64,000 bases of DNA from Veillonella sp. (GTDB lineage: Bacteria > Bacillota > Negativicutes > Veillonellales > Veillonellaceae): contig NZ_JAGZMO010000004.1 of the NCBI RefSeq assembly GCF_018364065.1, positions 1 to 64,000 of the forward strand, in the 5' to 3' direction. The notes below the pieces were generated by a model. The model had not been told where the DNA came from. It ran no database searches and was given only the letters and a program-made list of their open reading frames with translations. Made by a program: the position numbers and the translations under genes. The stretch's first letter is position 1; every line of letters begins with the position of its first letter. Positions 1 through 9,669 of the stretch are shown here, piece by piece.

Positions 1-211
1 AATGGTTAGCGTAGGTACTTCTTACGGCGGTGGCGAAAACATGGTTAACGCCGGTGTAACATTACGTATTGGCGATGGCGAAACTCAGAAATACCCATCC
101 AAGAAAGTAATGGCTCAGAAGATTAACGATTTGGAATCCGTAGTAGCAGACCAAAACAATAAGATTGAAGAGCTTACAAAACTTGTAAACACTTTGATTA
201 ACAATAAATAA
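1..211 (+). CDS. Trimeric autotransporter adhesin, C-terminal end (partial, starts before the window)
   Basis: Only the last ~70 codons are present; the frame is open to the left edge. The residues SYGGGENMVNAGVTLRIG match the last beta-strand of the YadA-type membrane anchor in the three other TAAs of this window. After the strand comes a charged heptad-like tail (IND-LESVVAD-NNKIEEL-KLVNTL) ending at TAA 209-211. Such a tail is unusual because typical YadA anchors end at the strand. The protein is presumably an outer-membrane homotrimer that displays an adhesive passenger. The passenger lies outside the window and cannot be described. Confidence 0.9.
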   Translation, partial: MVSVGTSYGGGENMVNAGVTLRIGDGETQKYPSKKVMAQKINDLESVVADQNNKIEELTKLVNTLINNK

Positions 212-733
212 TTAAAGTTTGTATCATAAGTTAGTGCTAGTTCTGATTGATAGATACCATTCCATATGGGAAAAATCAAATAGCCTAATAAAAGAGTCGT
301 GGCGACTATATCGCTGCGACTCTTTTGTTTTTCATAATTCATTAGTTTTAATAAAATAAAAATTTTTGAAATAGACTAATTCATGGGGAGGAAATGCCGA
401 CTTTATTGGTGTTTATATATGTCAGAAATTTAATGATTTAATGAAGTCTATAAGCTATAGTAAATGAAAAGAAGATGATTTCTTGATAGATTAATGTAAA
501 ATATGATAAAATTATATTGTTTCAAATATATAGATGAGTATTGAGTATACTCGAGAAAAAGGGATTATTACAAATAGCATAACGTAATTTGCTGACTTTT
601 AATTATGAAAGAGTGGTTAAATTATAATGTGCGCTGGTAGATTTGTAATATATTTTTTTAGTCTTTTTATGAAGAAAAAGACGCTTGGGGATAATTTTAA
701 GGGTGTTTGTTGATTAAGGAAAGGATTTAGTGT
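212..733 (+). other. Intergenic region before the monomeric autotransporter
   Basis: This is a 522-base AT-rich gap. It holds the terminator at 290-330, a possible -10 box TATAAT at 623-628 without a good -35, and an 8-bp hairpin GTCTTTTT-ATGAAG-AAAAAGAC at 661-682 in the presumed 5' leader. No ORF with a ribosome binding site is seen. Confidence 0.6.
290..330 (+). terminator. Intrinsic terminator after the first TAA
   Basis: A 10-bp perfect stem AAAAGAGTCG / CGACTCTTTT (290-299 and 317-326) is followed by a T-rich run. It lies 80 bases after the TAA stop codon. Confidence 0.85.
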
Positions 734-3700
734 ATGAAGAAAAGTGTTAAGATGACCCTGTTTGCTTTGGGCGTGGGGACGACTTTATTGTATGGTGGAA
801 TTGGTTCTGTGTATGCTGTTTATGATGAAGCCACTAATACTGATACGTTAACAAATCAGATGGTTAGTATTACTCGAGGAAACACGGCAATAGGTGATTT
901 TAAATCCTATGATCATTCAGATCGTAATTTGGTAATCAATTGGAATCAAGAATCAAATACTTCTCGAGCAGATGGTGCAGCTATTCGCGACGCGGAAGTG
1001 ACGGCTAAAAACTTGACGATTGATGCCAGTTTTAGAGGGAATAAATGGACGGATAAAGGGATAATCGGTGGAGATGCAAGACAAAATACCATCATCAATG
1101 TGAGCGGAGATATTAATGTTAAAGCCAATAATGATGCGGTGTATACTGAATCCGGAGGAAATGTAACTTTTGAAGGATTCAAAAATTTAAACGTTACATC
1201 TACTGGTGGTAATTTCGGTATGGTTGATAATGGACAAGGTATCACCGTTAAGGGGGGCGAAGGTAGTACGGTTAACATATCTGCTTCGTATTATCCGGCA
1301 ATCGGAAATGGTATACGTGCTTCGTCAAGTTTTTTTGGAACTGAGCTTGGTAAAGGGATTTCTATTTCGGCAAATACTATTAACTTGTCTGCTCAAAATT
1401 ATTTTTCTATATATGCCGGTAGAGGCACGAATGAAGATAAGTCGTTTAATGTTAATTTAGATGCCGATATCGTTAATTTAACTGGTGGCATTAGTGCAGC
1501 CAGAGGTGGGAATGTCGTTGTTAATTCCGAACGAAACGGTGTTGTCAAGATAGATAAAGCCGGCAGCTCTTATAGTATTTATGCAAGATCTGCAGAAGCT
1601 GTTAATAATATTACGTCAAAAGTATCAATCGGTGAAAACTCACGAAATACAGTACAGATAACGGGAACAATGCAGGCAACCAGTAAAGGAGCTTCCATTT
1701 TAGTTAATGCTATGGAATCTGGTTCCTTTATTCATTCCGGCGAAGAGGCATCTGAAACCGGTGAAGTAACTACGGATGCAATTCAAGCGGTTCAATACGG
1801 TGATGTTAGCGTACACTTGGGTGGTGCCGATTCTTATGTTTATGGCAATGTAATGGCAAATACTAATGGTGCGGCTAAAGTTTATATGAGTAATAGTGAT
1901 TCCTATATAAACGGTAACTTAACAGCGAATAATAATGGGGGTGTGCTAGTTAGTGCATCTGGTAGCGATTCTTATGTAAAAGGAAATATTACTGCAAATA
2001 ATGCAGGTACTGTAACCTTGGTTATGTCCGGTGATAATGCAAAACTTATCGGAGATATCAACGCAGCCAGAGGTACTGCTACGTATCCTGTACCGAAAGA
2101 TGGTGCTGATATTTCCGTGAACCTTTCCGGTAACAATGCATCGCATGTAGGTGATATTATCGCAGAAGGGGATAATACGATTGATGCAGCTTATACCGGT
2201 AACGGTTCTTCTTTAACCGGTAATGTAGTTAACAGCGGCAATACTAATTTAAGATTTGCCAATAGTTCTACTATGACCGGCGATATCGAAAATACTCTCA
2301 AAGTATATACCGGTACAGCGGTTGAGCCGTATGAAGGACAGCTTACCGCAACATTTGAGGAAAAATCCTCTTTGATTGGAGACATCGATAGTACTACAGG
2401 TTCGGCCGAAGTTCTTTTCAACGGTAATAGTGCTTGGGCCGGTAACCTTTTTGTTGGTGGTGGTACGACTGCAATCAATTTAGATAACAGCAGCGTATGG
2501 AACGGTTCTTCTACGGGTATTGGTAATGTTTCGTTAGATAATGGCTCGCTTTGGAATATTTCGAAGGACAGCAATGCCAATAGTTTGACTTTGAGTGATG
2601 ATAGTGTAGTGTCCTTGTCCGGTGAAGCTAATCATTTAGATCTCAACAGTCTTAACGGCACAGGTACATTCCTTATGGATGTAAGTTATCAGGGGGATGA
2701 TGTAACTACCTATCGTGAAGGCGATGCCAGTGATTATATTGCTGCCCATGATGGTGATGGCAGTACACATACTGTAGTATTTAATGTAGATAAAAATGTA
2801 AACAGCATGGTTGATAATAGCAAACTTTATTTTGCTACAACGGCAGCTAATACATCTACTTTTGCATTGAATCAGGCAATTGAAATCCAGAACACCGATA
2901 AAATCTATAATAAACATTTAATTTTGAAAAACGAAACTGAAACAGGTATAGATGACAGCTATGAAGGCTATAATGATTGGTATTTAACTACTGACAGCTC
3001 CAAAGGGACTAACGGTAATACTATAAATCCGAATGGTACTGTACCGGGAGCAGCTTATACTGCAGCCTTTGCGCTTTGGCGTGATGATGATACATTGTTA
3101 AAACGTTTGGGTGAACTTCGTTTCGACCAAGCTGAACAGGGCATCTGGGCTCGTTTTATTAATAAACGCTTAGAAAAAGACGGAACTTACGGATTCAGCG
3201 GTAACTTCAAAACTATGCAGGTCGGCTATGACAAAATGAGAAAAAATAGCGATGATAGTACTTGGTATTACGGTGCGGCTGTTTCTCATACTTGGGGCGA
3301 TTCTGATTATACCGGTGGTAACGGTTCTCAGAAGACCAATGACTTGTCATTATATGCCACTAAATTACAGGCAAACGGTAACTACTTAGACTTAGTAGCT
3401 CGTGTAGGCCGCATTGACTCCGACTACACAACTTCTTATGGCGATCGTGGCGAATTCGATAACTGGGCAGGCAGCCTAAGTACAGAATTTGGCCGCAAAA
3501 TGCCGTTACAAAATGGTTGGAGTGTTGAACCGCAAGCTCAATTAACATATAGTTATTTGTGGGGCGACGATTATAATACTGCTAATGGTGCAAAAGTTTC
3601 ACAAGATAGTGCAGACAGCTTAGTAGGTCGTGTAGGCGTTGTTTTAAGCCGAGACTTTGAAAGCCAGGCAAACAAATTAGGTCGTGTTTACTTTAAAGCG

Positions 3701-3922
3701 TCCTTATTGCATGACTTCTTGGGCGATGTGGATGGCCGTATAACGGATGATTTCACATTCACGAACTCTTCCGACTTAGGTGATACTTGGCTTACGCTTG
3801 GCTTAGGTACAAATCTACAGTTAGGTAAAGATACTAATTTCTACCTTGATGTGGAACGAAACTTTGGGGCAGAAGTTGAAATGGACTATCGCTTCAACAC
3901 GGGCGTTCGTCTAAACTTCTAA
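734..3922 (+). CDS. Monomeric (type Va) autotransporter, beta-helix passenger
   Basis: The protein is 1062 aa. It has a signal peptide of about 28 residues ending SVYA, a long passenger (about 30-770) rich in Gly, Asn, Ser and short beta repeats, and a C-terminal autotransporter barrel from about residue 790. The barrel shows the typical GIWARFINKRLE entry and ends in GVRLNF, an aromatic terminal residue suited to BAM insertion. Residues ~360-460 hold ~29-residue repeats of the form DSY-x-GN-x-ANN-G, as expected for a pertactin-like parallel beta-helix. The start is supported by AAGGAAAGGA just upstream. It is a single-gene unit, closed by the terminator at 4055-4085. It differs from its neighbours, which are trimeric YadA-type proteins. 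It is probably an adhesin or aggregation factor; the ligand is unknown. Confidence 0.9.
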   Translation: MKKSVKMTLFALGVGTTLLYGGIGSVYAVYDEATNTDTLTNQMVSITRGNTAIGDFKSYDHSDRNLVINWNQESNTSRADGAAIRDAEVTAKNLTIDASFRGNKWTDKGIIGGDARQNTIINVSGDINVKANNDAVYTESGGNVTFEGFKNLNVTSTGGNFGMVDNGQGITVKGGEGSTVNISASYYPAIGNGIRASSSFFGTELGKGISISANTINLSAQNYFSIYAGRGTNEDKSFNVNLDADIVNLTGGISAARGGNVVVNSERNGVVKIDKAGSSYSIYARSAEAVNNITSKVSIGENSRNTVQITGTMQATSKGASILVNAMESGSFIHSGEEASETGEVTTDAIQAVQYGDVSVHLGGADSYVYGNVMANTNGAAKVYMSNSDSYINGNLTANNNGGVLVSASGSDSYVKGNITANNAGTVTLVMSGDNAKLIGDINAARGTATYPVPKDGADISVNLSGNNASHVGDIIAEGDNTIDAAYTGNGSSLTGNVVNSGNTNLRFANSSTMTGDIENTLKVYTGTAVEPYEGQLTATFEEKSSLIGDIDSTTGSAEVLFNGNSAWAGNLFVGGGTTAINLDNSSVWNGSSTGIGNVSLDNGSLWNISKDSNANSLTLSDDSVVSLSGEANHLDLNSLNGTGTFLMDVSYQGDDVTTYREGDASDYIAAHDGDGSTHTVVFNVDKNVNSMVDNSKLYFATTAANTSTFALNQAIEIQNTDKIYNKHLILKNETETGIDDSYEGYNDWYLTTDSSKGTNGNTINPNGTVPGAAYTAAFALWRDDDTLLKRLGELRFDQAEQGIWARFINKRLEKDGTYGFSGNFKTMQVGYDKMRKNSDDSTWYYGAAVSHTWGDSDYTGGNGSQKTNDLSLYATKLQANGNYLDLVARVGRIDSDYTTSYGDRGEFDNWAGSLSTEFGRKMPLQNGWSVEPQAQLTYSYLWGDDYNTANGAKVSQDSADSLVGRVGVVLSRDFESQANKLGRVYFKASLLHDFLGDVDGRITDDFTFTNSSDLGDTWLTLGLGTNLQLGKDTNFYLDVERNFGAEVEMDYRFNTGVRLNF

Positions 3923-4054
3923 GCCGCAAGTATAGTTGCGTATATATTTAAAACTAAATAGAGCAATATGTTGTGTATCATAGAATGGCACTTTACGTAT
4001 TTTAATTAAAAGAGACTCAAGGCATCTATAGTGCCGGCTGAGCTGAACTTTTTC

Positions 4055-4085
4055 CGAGCAACCTGAATAGGTTGCTCGTTTTTTT
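4055..4085 (+). terminator. Intrinsic terminator after the monomeric autotransporter
   Basis: A perfect 9-bp stem CGAGCAACC / GGTTGCTCG with loop TGAATA is followed by seven Ts. Confidence 0.9.
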
Positions 4086-4507
4086 ATGGTGAATCTTTTA
4101 TTAAACATGAAGCGATCAAAACATGAGGTGCTTATTAAACCACGTAATAGTTAGAACAATCTGGCACATATAATCACTTGTTAGAAATGATAATTAATCG
4201 ATTAAATCGGAGAAGCTGTAGTTACAGTGTTTATTGTTGAATGTCCTTTGTATGAATACAAAATAGTATTAATAGTATATAGTTCAATTGTATAAGTCTT
4301 ATTTTAAAATCCACATCCATAAAAGTGATAAAAACTTGATTAAAATATGATTTATGAAAAATTCATATGAAGAATTTATGAAGTTAAAATTTTAAATATT
4401 TCGATAAAACAGTAAACAACGGCGTTTTAATGCGATAAAATAAGGAGGATTGACACTGATTAAAATTTTTAGTGACGCCGTCAGTTTATGAATTAATGTT
4501 TTCTTCA

Positions 4508-4536
4508 TTGACATTCGAAAAAAATCGATATAGAAT
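4508..4536 (+). promoter_or_regulatory. Sigma-70-type promoter of the TAA at 4740
   Basis: TTGACA (4508-4513), a 17-base spacer and TAGAAT (4531-4536). The predicted start near 4543 leaves a ~200-base leader. The same box pair and spacing occurs before the next TAA (9641-9669). Confidence 0.7.
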
Positions 4537-4739
4537 GAATTGTGTAAGATGAGTTTGATGTTCGTTCGGAAAGAACATCAGAATAATAAATGATAGATTT
4601 TTTATAAATCTTAAAAAGAGATGAATGAAATGAATCTCTGCGCATGTATGTTGCGTAAATGGCTCATGAAATGCTCAGAGAATGAAAAAACAAAAGTGTG
4701 TTTTAAGTATTGTGTTTGATTAAAGGAGAGATTCATTAT

Positions 4740-7700
4740 ATGAACAAACAGTATAAAGTTATTTGGAGTAAAGTAAAAAATACATACGTAGTAGCGTCCG
4801 AATTTGCTAAGTCTAACGGCAAATCTGCATCTTCCAAGAGCAGTGTAGGTCGCAATTTTGGTGTGGCTTTAACTGTAATGGCTTTATCTTTGGGGGCAAC
4901 CGGTGTTGTAAATGCGGCGGCTAATACAGAAGGTACCGGCGCAGGCGTTGCAGTTGGTACATCTTCCGAAGCAACCACGTATATGGCTGCAGCCATCGGT
5001 AATTCGGCGAAAGCAACCGGCTCCGCTTCAACAGCGATTGGCTATAATACTAAAGCGTCTGCTAATAATACAGTAGCTCTCGGCAGTAGTGCGGAGGCAT
5101 CCAATACTTCGGCTGTTGCTATTGGTAATAGATCTAATGCATCGGGTAGCAGCAGTGTAGCTATTGGACCGAGTGCTGCAGCATCCGCGCGATACAGTAC
5201 CGCCCTTGGAGCATCTGCGTCCGCAACCGGTGATTACAGCTCTGCTTCCGGTTACCAGGCAAATGCTTCCGGTAATTATGGTCTTGCTAATGGTTATCAG
5301 GCACAAGCAACCGCTTACTATACAACGGCTGTCGGCTACCTTTCTAAAGCAACCAGCTCCAGTGCATCCGCTTTCGGTAACGGTGCTACAGCTTCCGGTT
5401 CGTACTCTGCAGCTTTGGGCTACAACTCTGCTGCTGCAGGTAGTTCTGCCATTGCTATCGGTAACGCCGCTAACGTTGCTTCTACGGCTTCTAATTCTGT
5501 TGCTATCGGTAAAAGTGCAACCGCTACGTCCAGCAACTCTGTTGCCTTAGGTCAGAACTCTTTAGCTGATACTACCGGTGTTGCCACAACAGGTTATTTA
5601 ACAAACGAAGCATTCTCAGCAAGTAACGGTGTTGTATCTGTAGGTAATGCTGAGTATACTGATGCAAGCGGTAAGACTGTGGCTGAAAACCGTCGTCGTA
5701 TCACCAATGTTGCAGCCGGTGCTGACGATTACGATGCTGTTAACGTGGCCCAGCTTAAGGCATTGGAAAGCAACGTAAACACTAGCATCACTACCTTGAA
5801 TACTGATTTAACTTCTAAAATTGATGCAAATAAAATCTCTTATGTTTCTATAAATTCTGCCGCAAGCGGTAATGCAAATAATGACGGCGCAACCGGTTCT
5901 AATGCAATCGCAATCGGCCCGACTTCCACAGCATCCGGCACATTAGCTACTGCATTAGGTGCGTCTTCCGCAGCATCTCATAACTATGCAACAGCCTTGG
6001 GTACTGCTGCGACAGCTAAAAACGCATCGTCCACAGCTGTAGGTTATAAAGCGACAGCTGAAGCTGTAAATGCGACGGCTGTAGGTAGCGATACCACGGC
6101 CAGCGGTTCCAGCTCAGTGGCTCTCGGTGATGAAGCCAGTGCAACCGAAGACTATGCACTTGCTTTAGGCTATAAAGCTGACGGTTCCGGCAACTCTGCT
6201 GTAGCAATTGGTCGTTCCTCAACGGCTTCTGCCGATCGTGCGTCTGCATTAGGTTATAGCGCTAAAGCGACCGGCCTTTACTCAACGGCTCTTGGTAACA
6301 GCACAACTGCCAGCGCTGAACGTGCGGTAGCTATCGGTAACCAGGCGTCTGCTACCGGTTTGAGTGCGATTTCTATCGGTAACCGTTCTTCCGCTTCCGG
6401 CGCTACGGCTATCGCTATCGGTTCTACATCTACAGCAGCTAACGGCGGTGTAGCACTTGGTATTTCTTCTAAAGCAACCGCTTCTTCCTCCATGGCATTA
6501 GGTCAAAACTCTTCTGCTACTGAGTACCTTTCTATGGCTCTTGGTAATTTTGCATCTGCATCTGCCAGAAATGCCATTGCTATGGGCTATTATGCAAAAG
6601 CGAACAACGTCAGCTCCACAGCTATCGGTAACCGTGCTGAAACAAACGGCATTTACTCCTTAGCTTTCGGTGACCGTGCGTATGTTGGTGCTGAATCCTC
6701 CGGTGATGGTTCCAGCTCCGATGTGTCCGTTCCTAACACTCGTAAAAATACGGTAAGTGAAGAACGTATGACAAATCCGCTTGAATCTGATAAATACAGC
6801 TTCTCCATGGCTTTGGGTACTGATGCGAAAGCATACGGTTACCAGGATACAGCGATTGGTGGCGGTGCTGAAGCTTACGACACTAACACATTGGCAGTTG
6901 GCTTCACAGCGAAAGCAAAAGGTCATTTCTCCAGTGCCATCGGCAGCCAGGCTTCTACAAGCGGTAAATATGCAACAGCAGTGGGCTTCTTGTCCAATGC
7001 ATCTGCTGAATCTGCCAGCGCGTTAGGCGATCAGACTACAGCTAACATCGCAGGCGGTGTGGCTCTTGGCAGCAAATCCAAAACTAACGTAGCATCCGGT
7101 GTAATCGGCTACGATCCAAGTGGTACGATTACTTCCCAGGCTGATATCTTGGGCAGCAACCAGGCTACATATACACAATTACAGTCTGATATTGCAACTG
7201 CACAATCTACTGTAGACAGCTTGTCCAGCGAAGTAGTTGCTTTACAGACAGCTAAAAACACAGCAACTGGCGATGATTTGACTTCGATTAACTCTCAAAT
7301 CACTGCAAAAGAAGCTGAGCTTTCTACAGCACGTGCTACATTGGCAAGCCTTCAGGCTCAGTCCAATGCGCTCATTTCCACATGGCAGTCCACAGGTGCC
7401 GCTGTTTCCGTAGGTAACAGTGAAACCGGCTTGACTCGTCAGATCACTAACGTAGCAGCAGGTACTTTAGATACTGATGCCGTTAACGTGGCACAGCTTA
7501 AAGCCTTGTCTACACAAGTGGCACAGAGCGTTGAAGCAATCACATTGGATGCCGGTAAAAATATCAATATCGACTCCGGTAATAACATCAACTTAAACGA
7601 CAAAATTACTTTAAATAATGCAGACGATGCAACTAATCAGGTAACTGTTGACGGTACTACATCCACAATTAGTGCAGGTACTGATGCTAACGAAGTTACC

Positions 7701-8936
7701 ATTAACGGTGGTAATGCAACAATTACAGCCGGTACTGGTGACAACCAGGTTACTATCGACGGCTCTAAAGGCCAGGTAGTTATTGGCGATGCAGCTAACG
7801 GCGGTATCGTAATGGGCAACCAGGAAGTGACTACAACTAACGGTTCCACTGAAAGCGGTAAATTCATTACCGGTCTCGACAACACAACTTGGGATCCTAA
7901 CAACTACGTGGCTGACCGTGCAGCAACTGAAGGTCAGTTGGCTCAAATCGCAGGTAACATCAGCGATATCAACACAAGCATCGATACAATTAACAATGCA
8001 AAACGTGGTTTCGTAAGTGATTCCGGTGAAAAGATTGAACTTGGTAAAGATGATGTGTTGAACCTTAAAGGTGGCGCTGACACTTCCAGCTTGACTGATG
8101 GCAACATCGGCGTTGTAAACAACGAAGCAGGCAACGGCTTTGACATTAAATTGTCTTCCAAATTGTCCGGCCTTGACAGCGTAGACACTAAGACTTTAAC
8201 TGCGAGCGAAAAAATTGCTGTAGGCTCCGGCGATACAACAACTTCTATTACCGGTGACACTGTGACAACTTCCTCCGTAGTAACAGGTAACACAACTGTA
8301 AATAACAGCGGTGTAACAATTAAAGCAACTGATTCCTCCAAATCTGATATTACACTTACAAACGATTCTATCAGCATGGGCGGCAATCAGGTTCACAACG
8401 TAGCAGCCGGTACAGCGGATACTGATGCAGTAAACGTTAGCCAGTTGAACAGTGCTGTAACCAATATTGGTGGCAACATGAACGTTATGAACAACCGAAT
8501 CAATGATTTGGATAATCGTGTAGACCGTGTAGGTGCCGGTGCAGCAGCCTTGGCAGCATTACATCCATTGGATTACGATCCAACATCCCGTTGGGAAGTA
8601 GCTGCCGGTGTAGGTAACTACAAAGGCGCTAACGCCGTAGCAGTTGGTGCGTTCTACCGTCCAAATGGCGACACAATGTTCAGTATCGGTAGCTCTTACG
8701 GCGGCGGTGAAAACATGGTTAACGCCGGTGTAACAATGCGTATTGGCGCAGGCCAGACTACAAACTTGGGTTCCCGTTCCGAAATGGCTCGTGAAATCAA
8801 TGACTTGAAATCGACTGTAGAAAAACAGAAAACTGAAATCAACGAATTGTCCGGCTTGAAATCCGTAGTATCCGAACAACAAGACCGTATCGAACAATTA
8901 ACTCAACTTGTTAACCAGTTAGTTGCCAGCAAATAA
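4740..8936 (+). CDS. Trimeric autotransporter adhesin (YadA-like), intact
   Basis: The protein is 1398 aa. The start was set at 4740 because MNKQYKVIWSKVKN begins a canonical extended signal peptide region and TAAAGGAGAG precedes it; an upstream in-frame ATG at 4710 lacks these. The signal peptide ends near VVNAA (~residue 60). Two heads of ~14-residue YadA repeats (A-x-G-x-x-S-x-A-x-G type) lie at ~65-285 and ~395-790, each closed by a neck motif (R-ITNVAAG-x-x-x-DAVNVAQL). Between the second head and its neck is a helical insert (~805-880). A stalk follows, then the YadA anchor from ~1263 (RVGAGAAALAALHPLDYDP), whose last strand ends near 1336. About 60 further residues form a heptad-rich tail ending at VASK. 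It should form an outer-membrane homotrimer that mediates adhesion or biofilm formation. It is transcribed alone. Confidence 0.93.
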   Translation: MNKQYKVIWSKVKNTYVVASEFAKSNGKSASSKSSVGRNFGVALTVMALSLGATGVVNAAANTEGTGAGVAVGTSSEATTYMAAAIGNSAKATGSASTAIGYNTKASANNTVALGSSAEASNTSAVAIGNRSNASGSSSVAIGPSAAASARYSTALGASASATGDYSSASGYQANASGNYGLANGYQAQATAYYTTAVGYLSKATSSSASAFGNGATASGSYSAALGYNSAAAGSSAIAIGNAANVASTASNSVAIGKSATATSSNSVALGQNSLADTTGVATTGYLTNEAFSASNGVVSVGNAEYTDASGKTVAENRRRITNVAAGADDYDAVNVAQLKALESNVNTSITTLNTDLTSKIDANKISYVSINSAASGNANNDGATGSNAIAIGPTSTASGTLATALGASSAASHNYATALGTAATAKNASSTAVGYKATAEAVNATAVGSDTTASGSSSVALGDEASATEDYALALGYKADGSGNSAVAIGRSSTASADRASALGYSAKATGLYSTALGNSTTASAERAVAIGNQASATGLSAISIGNRSSASGATAIAIGSTSTAANGGVALGISSKATASSSMALGQNSSATEYLSMALGNFASASARNAIAMGYYAKANNVSSTAIGNRAETNGIYSLAFGDRAYVGAESSGDGSSSDVSVPNTRKNTVSEERMTNPLESDKYSFSMALGTDAKAYGYQDTAIGGGAEAYDTNTLAVGFTAKAKGHFSSAIGSQASTSGKYATAVGFLSNASAESASALGDQTTANIAGGVALGSKSKTNVASGVIGYDPSGTITSQADILGSNQATYTQLQSDIATAQSTVDSLSSEVVALQTAKNTATGDDLTSINSQITAKEAELSTARATLASLQAQSNALISTWQSTGAAVSVGNSETGLTRQITNVAAGTLDTDAVNVAQLKALSTQVAQSVEAITLDAGKNINIDSGNNINLNDKITLNNADDATNQVTVDGTTSTISAGTDANEVTINGGNATITAGTGDNQVTIDGSKGQVVIGDAANGGIVMGNQEVTTTNGSTESGKFITGLDNTTWDPNNYVADRAATEGQLAQIAGNISDINTSIDTINNAKRGFVSDSGEKIELGKDDVLNLKGGADTSSLTDGNIGVVNNEAGNGFDIKLSSKLSGLDSVDTKTLTASEKIAVGSGDTTTSITGDTVTTSSVVTGNTTVNNSGVTIKATDSSKSDITLTNDSISMGGNQVHNVAAGTADTDAVNVSQLNSAVTNIGGNMNVMNNRINDLDNRVDRVGAGAAALAALHPLDYDPTSRWEVAAGVGNYKGANAVAVGAFYRPNGDTMFSIGSSYGGGENMVNAGVTMRIGAGQTTNLGSRSEMAREINDLKSTVEKQKTEINELSGLKSVVSEQQDRIEQLTQLVNQLVASK

Positions 8937-8969
8937 TATATACCAATAGTAATTGTTAAATAGTATATT

Positions 8970-9004
8970 CCCGACGGTACATGCCGATGGTATGTACCAA
9001 CGGG
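8970..9004 (+). repeat. Bulged inverted repeat downstream of the TAA
   Basis: CCCG and GGTACAT at 8970-8982 pair with ATGTACC and CGGG at 8992-9004. There is no T-run, so it is not a classical terminator. It could stabilise the 3' end of the mRNA. Confidence 0.5.
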
Positions 9005-9160
9005 ATCATACTAACTAATAAATGCTAATAAGTACTTACTAAACAGTGAACGTTAAACAGTAAACACTTACTAGTAAATATTTTAATTGGTAAGGGCAGC
9101 GTGGTGCAGGGAGAGACATTGTAAGGTAACATATCGTAAGGGGCGATGTGTTGGGGGAGA

Positions 9161-9290
9161 CTAAACGTAGTGATAACAACTAAATATAGTGGTAACAACT
9201 AAATATAGTAAACGATTAAATATAGTAGACGACTAAATATAATAGTAAAAACTATATATAGTAAAAGACTAATTATTGTGAAAACGATAA
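9161..9290 (+). repeat. Degenerate 17-19 bp tandem repeat
   Basis: Six to seven head-to-tail copies of a unit like CTAAATATAGTGGTAACAA. The first copies are 19 bp and later ones 17 bp with more changes. It lies between the TAA stop and its probable terminator. Confidence 0.75.
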
Positions 9291-9305
9291 TAGTTTGGGG
9301 TAAAG

Positions 9306-9337
9306 CGACAGCAAGTAATCTTGCTGTCGTTTTTTTG
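9306..9337 (+). terminator. Intrinsic terminator
   Basis: A perfect 10-bp stem CGACAGCAAG / CTTGCTGTCG with loop TAAT and eight Ts. It is ~370 bases after the TAA stop, so the 3' untranslated region would include the tandem repeat. Confidence 0.9.
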
Positions 9338-9640
9338 TGCCAAAAAGTAAGCAGGAAACATACAGAAATAATTATTACAGAAAAAAATATGAAACAGTCA
9401 TTACTAAAAAAACATAAAATAATCATTACCGAAAAAACGTGAAATAATTGCAAAAGAAAATATGTAAATGATGAGAATAAAAGAATCGCATTAACAGTTG
9501 ATAAAAGATGAATAAAATATGAAGCGATATCAAGGAGAGTTTGAAGAAAATATGAAAAAAGTAAAAATAAAATAATACACGTCTTTGAAAATAAAAGCGA
9601 AGAAACAAGTAAAATTAAGGAATGTTTGCATATAAATACA

Positions 9641-9669
9641 TTGACATTGAATCGTCTTGATTATAGAAT
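9641..9669 (+). promoter_or_regulatory. Sigma-70-type promoter of the giant TAA
   Basis: TTGACA (9641-9646), 17-base spacer, TAGAAT (9664-9669). The leader would be ~310 bases. Confidence 0.7.

Larger units (their letters stand above)
3923..4739 (+). other. Intergenic region before the first intact TAA
   Basis: An 817-base AT-rich gap with the terminator 4055-4085, the promoter 4508-4536, and an inverted repeat GATGTTC-N9-GAACATC (4557-4579) that would lie near the 5' end of the transcript. The rest shows no supported gene. Confidence 0.6.

Noticed and set aside
4710..4739. Upstream ATG of the TAA at 4740
   Set aside because: It adds ten residues before the ESPR and lies before the TAAAGGAGAG site.
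8559..8897. Minus-strand open frames inside the TAA genes, many over 100 codons
   Set aside because: They are shadows of the repetitive, GC-skewed adhesin coding strand; no ribosome sites or known motifs.
9161..9290. CRISPR array
   Set aside because: The repeats are contiguous, degenerate and without spacers; no cas genes are present.
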